This document shows positions 61,521 to 64,000 of a DNA stretch of 64,000 bases, piece by piece. Each line of letters opens with the position of its first letter. The stretch's first letter is position 1. Source of the DNA: Girardinichthys multiradiatus (lineage: Eukaryota; Chordata; Actinopteri; Cyprinodontiformes; Goodeidae); the NCBI RefSeq assembly GCF_021462225.1, contig NC_061801.1:6010125-6074124 (forward strand). Reading direction: 5' to 3'. The position numbers were made by a program, and so were the translations under genes. Under the pieces are notes generated by a model, which worked only from the letters and a program-made list of their open reading frames with translations, ran no database searches and was not told where the DNA came from.

Positions 61521-63610
61521 ATTGTAATCGCTCGAATTCTTATTATTATTCCGGGGACTTTTGGCGGGGCAATATGGGGACTTTGCCATATCCCAAAACT
61601 CACCAAATTTTACCCAAAATTGTCCCCCGCGTGAAATTTTTGTTCTTTAATGTCATCGTCAGTGGGCGTGGCAAAACCACTTAGCCACGCCCACAAACGT
61701 TAGATAGGCCAAACCGTAAGTCGTACAGATCTGAAATTTGGCACAATGCTAGAACTCCTCAAACCAAGAAAAAAAGTCTCTTGGGGGTATGCCCTAAAAT
61801 GCACAGGAAGTCGCCCATTTTGGCTCAAAGGCCGATTTTTTTCCCATTTTTTACTTTTACTCACCTCGAACTGTAACGAACTCCTCCTAGGGATTTTGAG
61901 CTATCGGGTTCATATTTGGTCAACATGCAGTTAAGGCATGGCGGATTAAAAGTTATCAAAATCCTGAGTTTTCGGCCATGTTTAGGGGGCGTGGCCGTGG
62001 CACGAAGTTGGCGTTCGCGCCGAAAGTGAAAAATTGCAATAACTTTCCCAAAAAAATTCCAAATCACACCAAAGTTGGCATGAAGGAGGACCTTCGGGTT
62101 CCCGACAATCCTATGGGGTCATATTGTGACATCATCAAAGCCACGCCCCCTCAGAACCGGAAGTAACTTTTTTTACTTGGAAAGGTGCCTCTCTGACCCT
62201 CTTGACCCAATCAACTTGAAAGTGTTTCAGAAGACAGATAACTAGTGGGTCTAACTTCGTTTGAGGCACAGTGACTTTTCATAAAAGGGCGTGGCCATGG
62301 CGGCACGGAGAAGTCAGACGTCACGCCATGGCCATACGTTTGCCTCTAATTAACACATAGATCATCTGATCTGCAACAAATTCAATGTGATTGATCCTTC
62401 TCCAGTCTCCAACAGAGATCTGATGACATATTCGGTGGGCGTGGCCTAATTCGTCCACAGCGCCCCCTACAAAATTAGAAAAAATCAGCCCCAAGCCATG
62501 CTTTGACCGAGGAATCTGAAATTTGGTACACCTATGTAACTTCTCAGGACCTACAAAAAACTATTGAACTATTGAACTGGATTGAAGTTGCCATTTTGAC
62601 ACATTTTGACACAGTTTTGACCGTTTCTAGCACGCATATCTGAGCGAACTCCTCCTACAGCTTTTGACTTACAGACTTCAAAATCACTCAGTATACTCTT
62701 AAGGCACCGGGGATTAAAAGTTATCAAAAACATTTTGATACATGAAAGCGTGTGGGCATGGCCACGCCTCAAAATATGACTTCTCGCCATAAAACACTAA
62801 ATTGATATAGCTTCTACAAGGAAAGTCACAGACAAATGAAACCTTCTGGGATTGATCTGCCTCTAGGCCTCAACAATATTCACTGATCAGATGCTGACAT
62901 CATCGAAGCCCCGCCCCCTGAGAACAGGAAGTAGCAAGTTTTCCTTTACAGAGTCGATGTTTGATGTTCTTCACCTAATCAATGTGAAAATGTCCCAAGT
63001 AACAGATAACATTATGCTCTTAGACAGTCGACAGTACTTACTGCTTTAGCTGGAGGGTGTGAATATGATGGCGTGGCGAATTCAGATGTCACGCCACGGC
63101 CATACGTTTGGCTCTAAATTACACATGCATGGTCCGATTCACTCCAAACTGAATATGCTTGATCTTTGTCATCCCCCAAACAGCTCTATTGAATTACATT
63201 TACATTTGGATCAATAGCGCCCCCTTGGACACTTCAAGGGCTATATCTCCCTCACACATCATCGGATCCACTTGAAATGTAGTATACATGATCATGAGTT
63301 AATGATTGACATTTTGACACAGTCAATTGATGATGTTGTTTTAGCCTCACCCACAAACAAACAAGTGAGTGCAGCTTCCATCTGGAAGGTCAGATTTACT
63401 CGAAATTTGAATGCTTTTTGCCAGACTGAAACTCTGCATGACCGAAGATTATATGACATGTTGCTCAAAGTGCCACCTACTGGCGACGTGTTGAAGTGAC
63501 TCGGTGTCATCGTATGTAGGAGGCGATGCCAGGCTCCTGCGGTCGCTCAACAGCCCGAGTTGCGCTGAGGGGTGCGAGGGCCTTTAAAGCTGCTTGCAGG
63601 TTTCTAGTTT

Positions 63611-64000
63611 TCTTTGTTTTTATATAGTTAGTCTGGGACCACAGTCAGTGTTTCTTGTGACTGCGGAGAAATAGTTTAATGTATTAATCTGGTTGATGTG
63701 GATTCTCTGTTCAGCGTGTTCAGACTGAATATTAATTATAATTAATAAAATAAATATTATTGATTGTTAAATTGTGTCACTTTAAAAAACAAAGTGATGG
63801 GTACAAATAGATTATGACTAAATTTCTTTTACTCTGTCAGTCAAAATGACAGACAACAAAAAAGCCTAGCGCAACCTCTGACTGCAACCATTAGAAGGCA
63901 AGGGAGATGCTTTCTGCAGATAACAGGAAGGCCGAACTGAGTACAGCCAAGTTGTCCTGTTTTATCATTTTTAGTCTCAGCCTCTTGTCTGTTATGGAAC
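63611..64000. other. Intron sequence after the modular repeat
   Basis: AT-rich. A 20-nt near-identical match to 57140-57160 (GCAAGGGAGATSCTTTCTGC) lies at about 63899-63919. Nothing else recognised. Confidence 0.4.

Larger units (their letters stand above)
61439..63610 (+). repeat. Long modular non-coding repeat (GGGCGTGGC-rich) with hairpin head and tail
   Basis: It starts with two direct copies of a 53-bp module (61439-61491, 61492-61544), each opening with a 29-nt hairpin. A body follows with many GGGCGTGGC and CCACGCCCCCT blocks. The body contains two diverged direct copies: matching anchors at 61878/62646, 61943/62711, 62127/62895 and 62320/63088 are each exactly 768 bp apart. The end near 63553-63600 has another GCCCGA...GCGAGGGC hairpin-like block and CTTTAAAGCTGCTTGCAG. 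No long frame, LTR or terminal inverted repeat is seen. I recall similar text scattered through teleost genomes but no family name. Confidence 0.75.
49228..64000 (+). other. Intron 1 of the GRK gene (open at window end)
   Basis: No second GRK exon (the IRSVMQKYL-type continuation) is found in the remaining 14.8 kb, so the first intron runs beyond the window. Its contents are listed separately. Stretches 49600-52290, 53320-55860 and 59730-60780 contain nothing I can assign beyond chance frames. Confidence 0.75.

Overview
The window looks like a chromosomal stretch of a teleost fish, probably a percomorph-type genome. The evidence is spliced vertebrate genes with GT-AG introns, a teleost-like claudin and lens beta-crystallins, and a dense background of fish-type transposons (Tc1, hAT MITEs, Ty3/gypsy, a tRNA-like SINE). 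Species was not determined.

Layout. 1-2364: the 3' part of a decayed chromodomain Ty3/gypsy retrotransposon with its 3' LTR. 2365-13990: gene-poor DNA with Tc1 remnants, a MITE, and a LINE tail split by a SINE. 14120-14767 (+): an intronless claudin, closest to claudin-5, followed by a 31-G run in its 3' UTR. 15200-18160: mostly Tc1 debris. 18743-27365 (-): complete acads (mitochondrial short-chain acyl-CoA dehydrogenase), 10 coding exons, 405 aa, with one GC-AG intron. 29545-33280 (-): complete crybb1 (beta-B1 crystallin, 231 aa). 40203-42204 (+): complete cryba4 (beta-A4 crystallin, 196 aa). The two crystallins are head-to-head across about 7 kb, an arrangement I also recall from other vertebrates. 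44032-45319: a nearly intact, frameshifted Tc1/mariner element. 46960-49227 (+): CpG-rich leader and first coding exon of a GRK2/3 kinase, taken as grk3 because of the crystallin neighbours. 49228-64000: grk3 intron 1 (open at the window end), holding a large AT microsatellite, a hAT MITE with perfect target duplications, a hAT transposase remnant, and a roughly 2.2 kb modular non-coding repeat with a hairpin doublet at its head.

How the genes relate. The two crystallins are lens structural proteins. Acads (fatty-acid oxidation), claudin (tight junctions) and Grk3 (GPCR desensitisation) are functionally independent neighbours. There are no bacterial-style operons, CRISPR arrays or defence systems here.

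The strongest candidate for something poorly described is the repeat at 61439-63610: two diverged direct copies keep an exact 768-bp offset at several anchors, and 29-nt hairpins with a purine internal loop lie at both ends.
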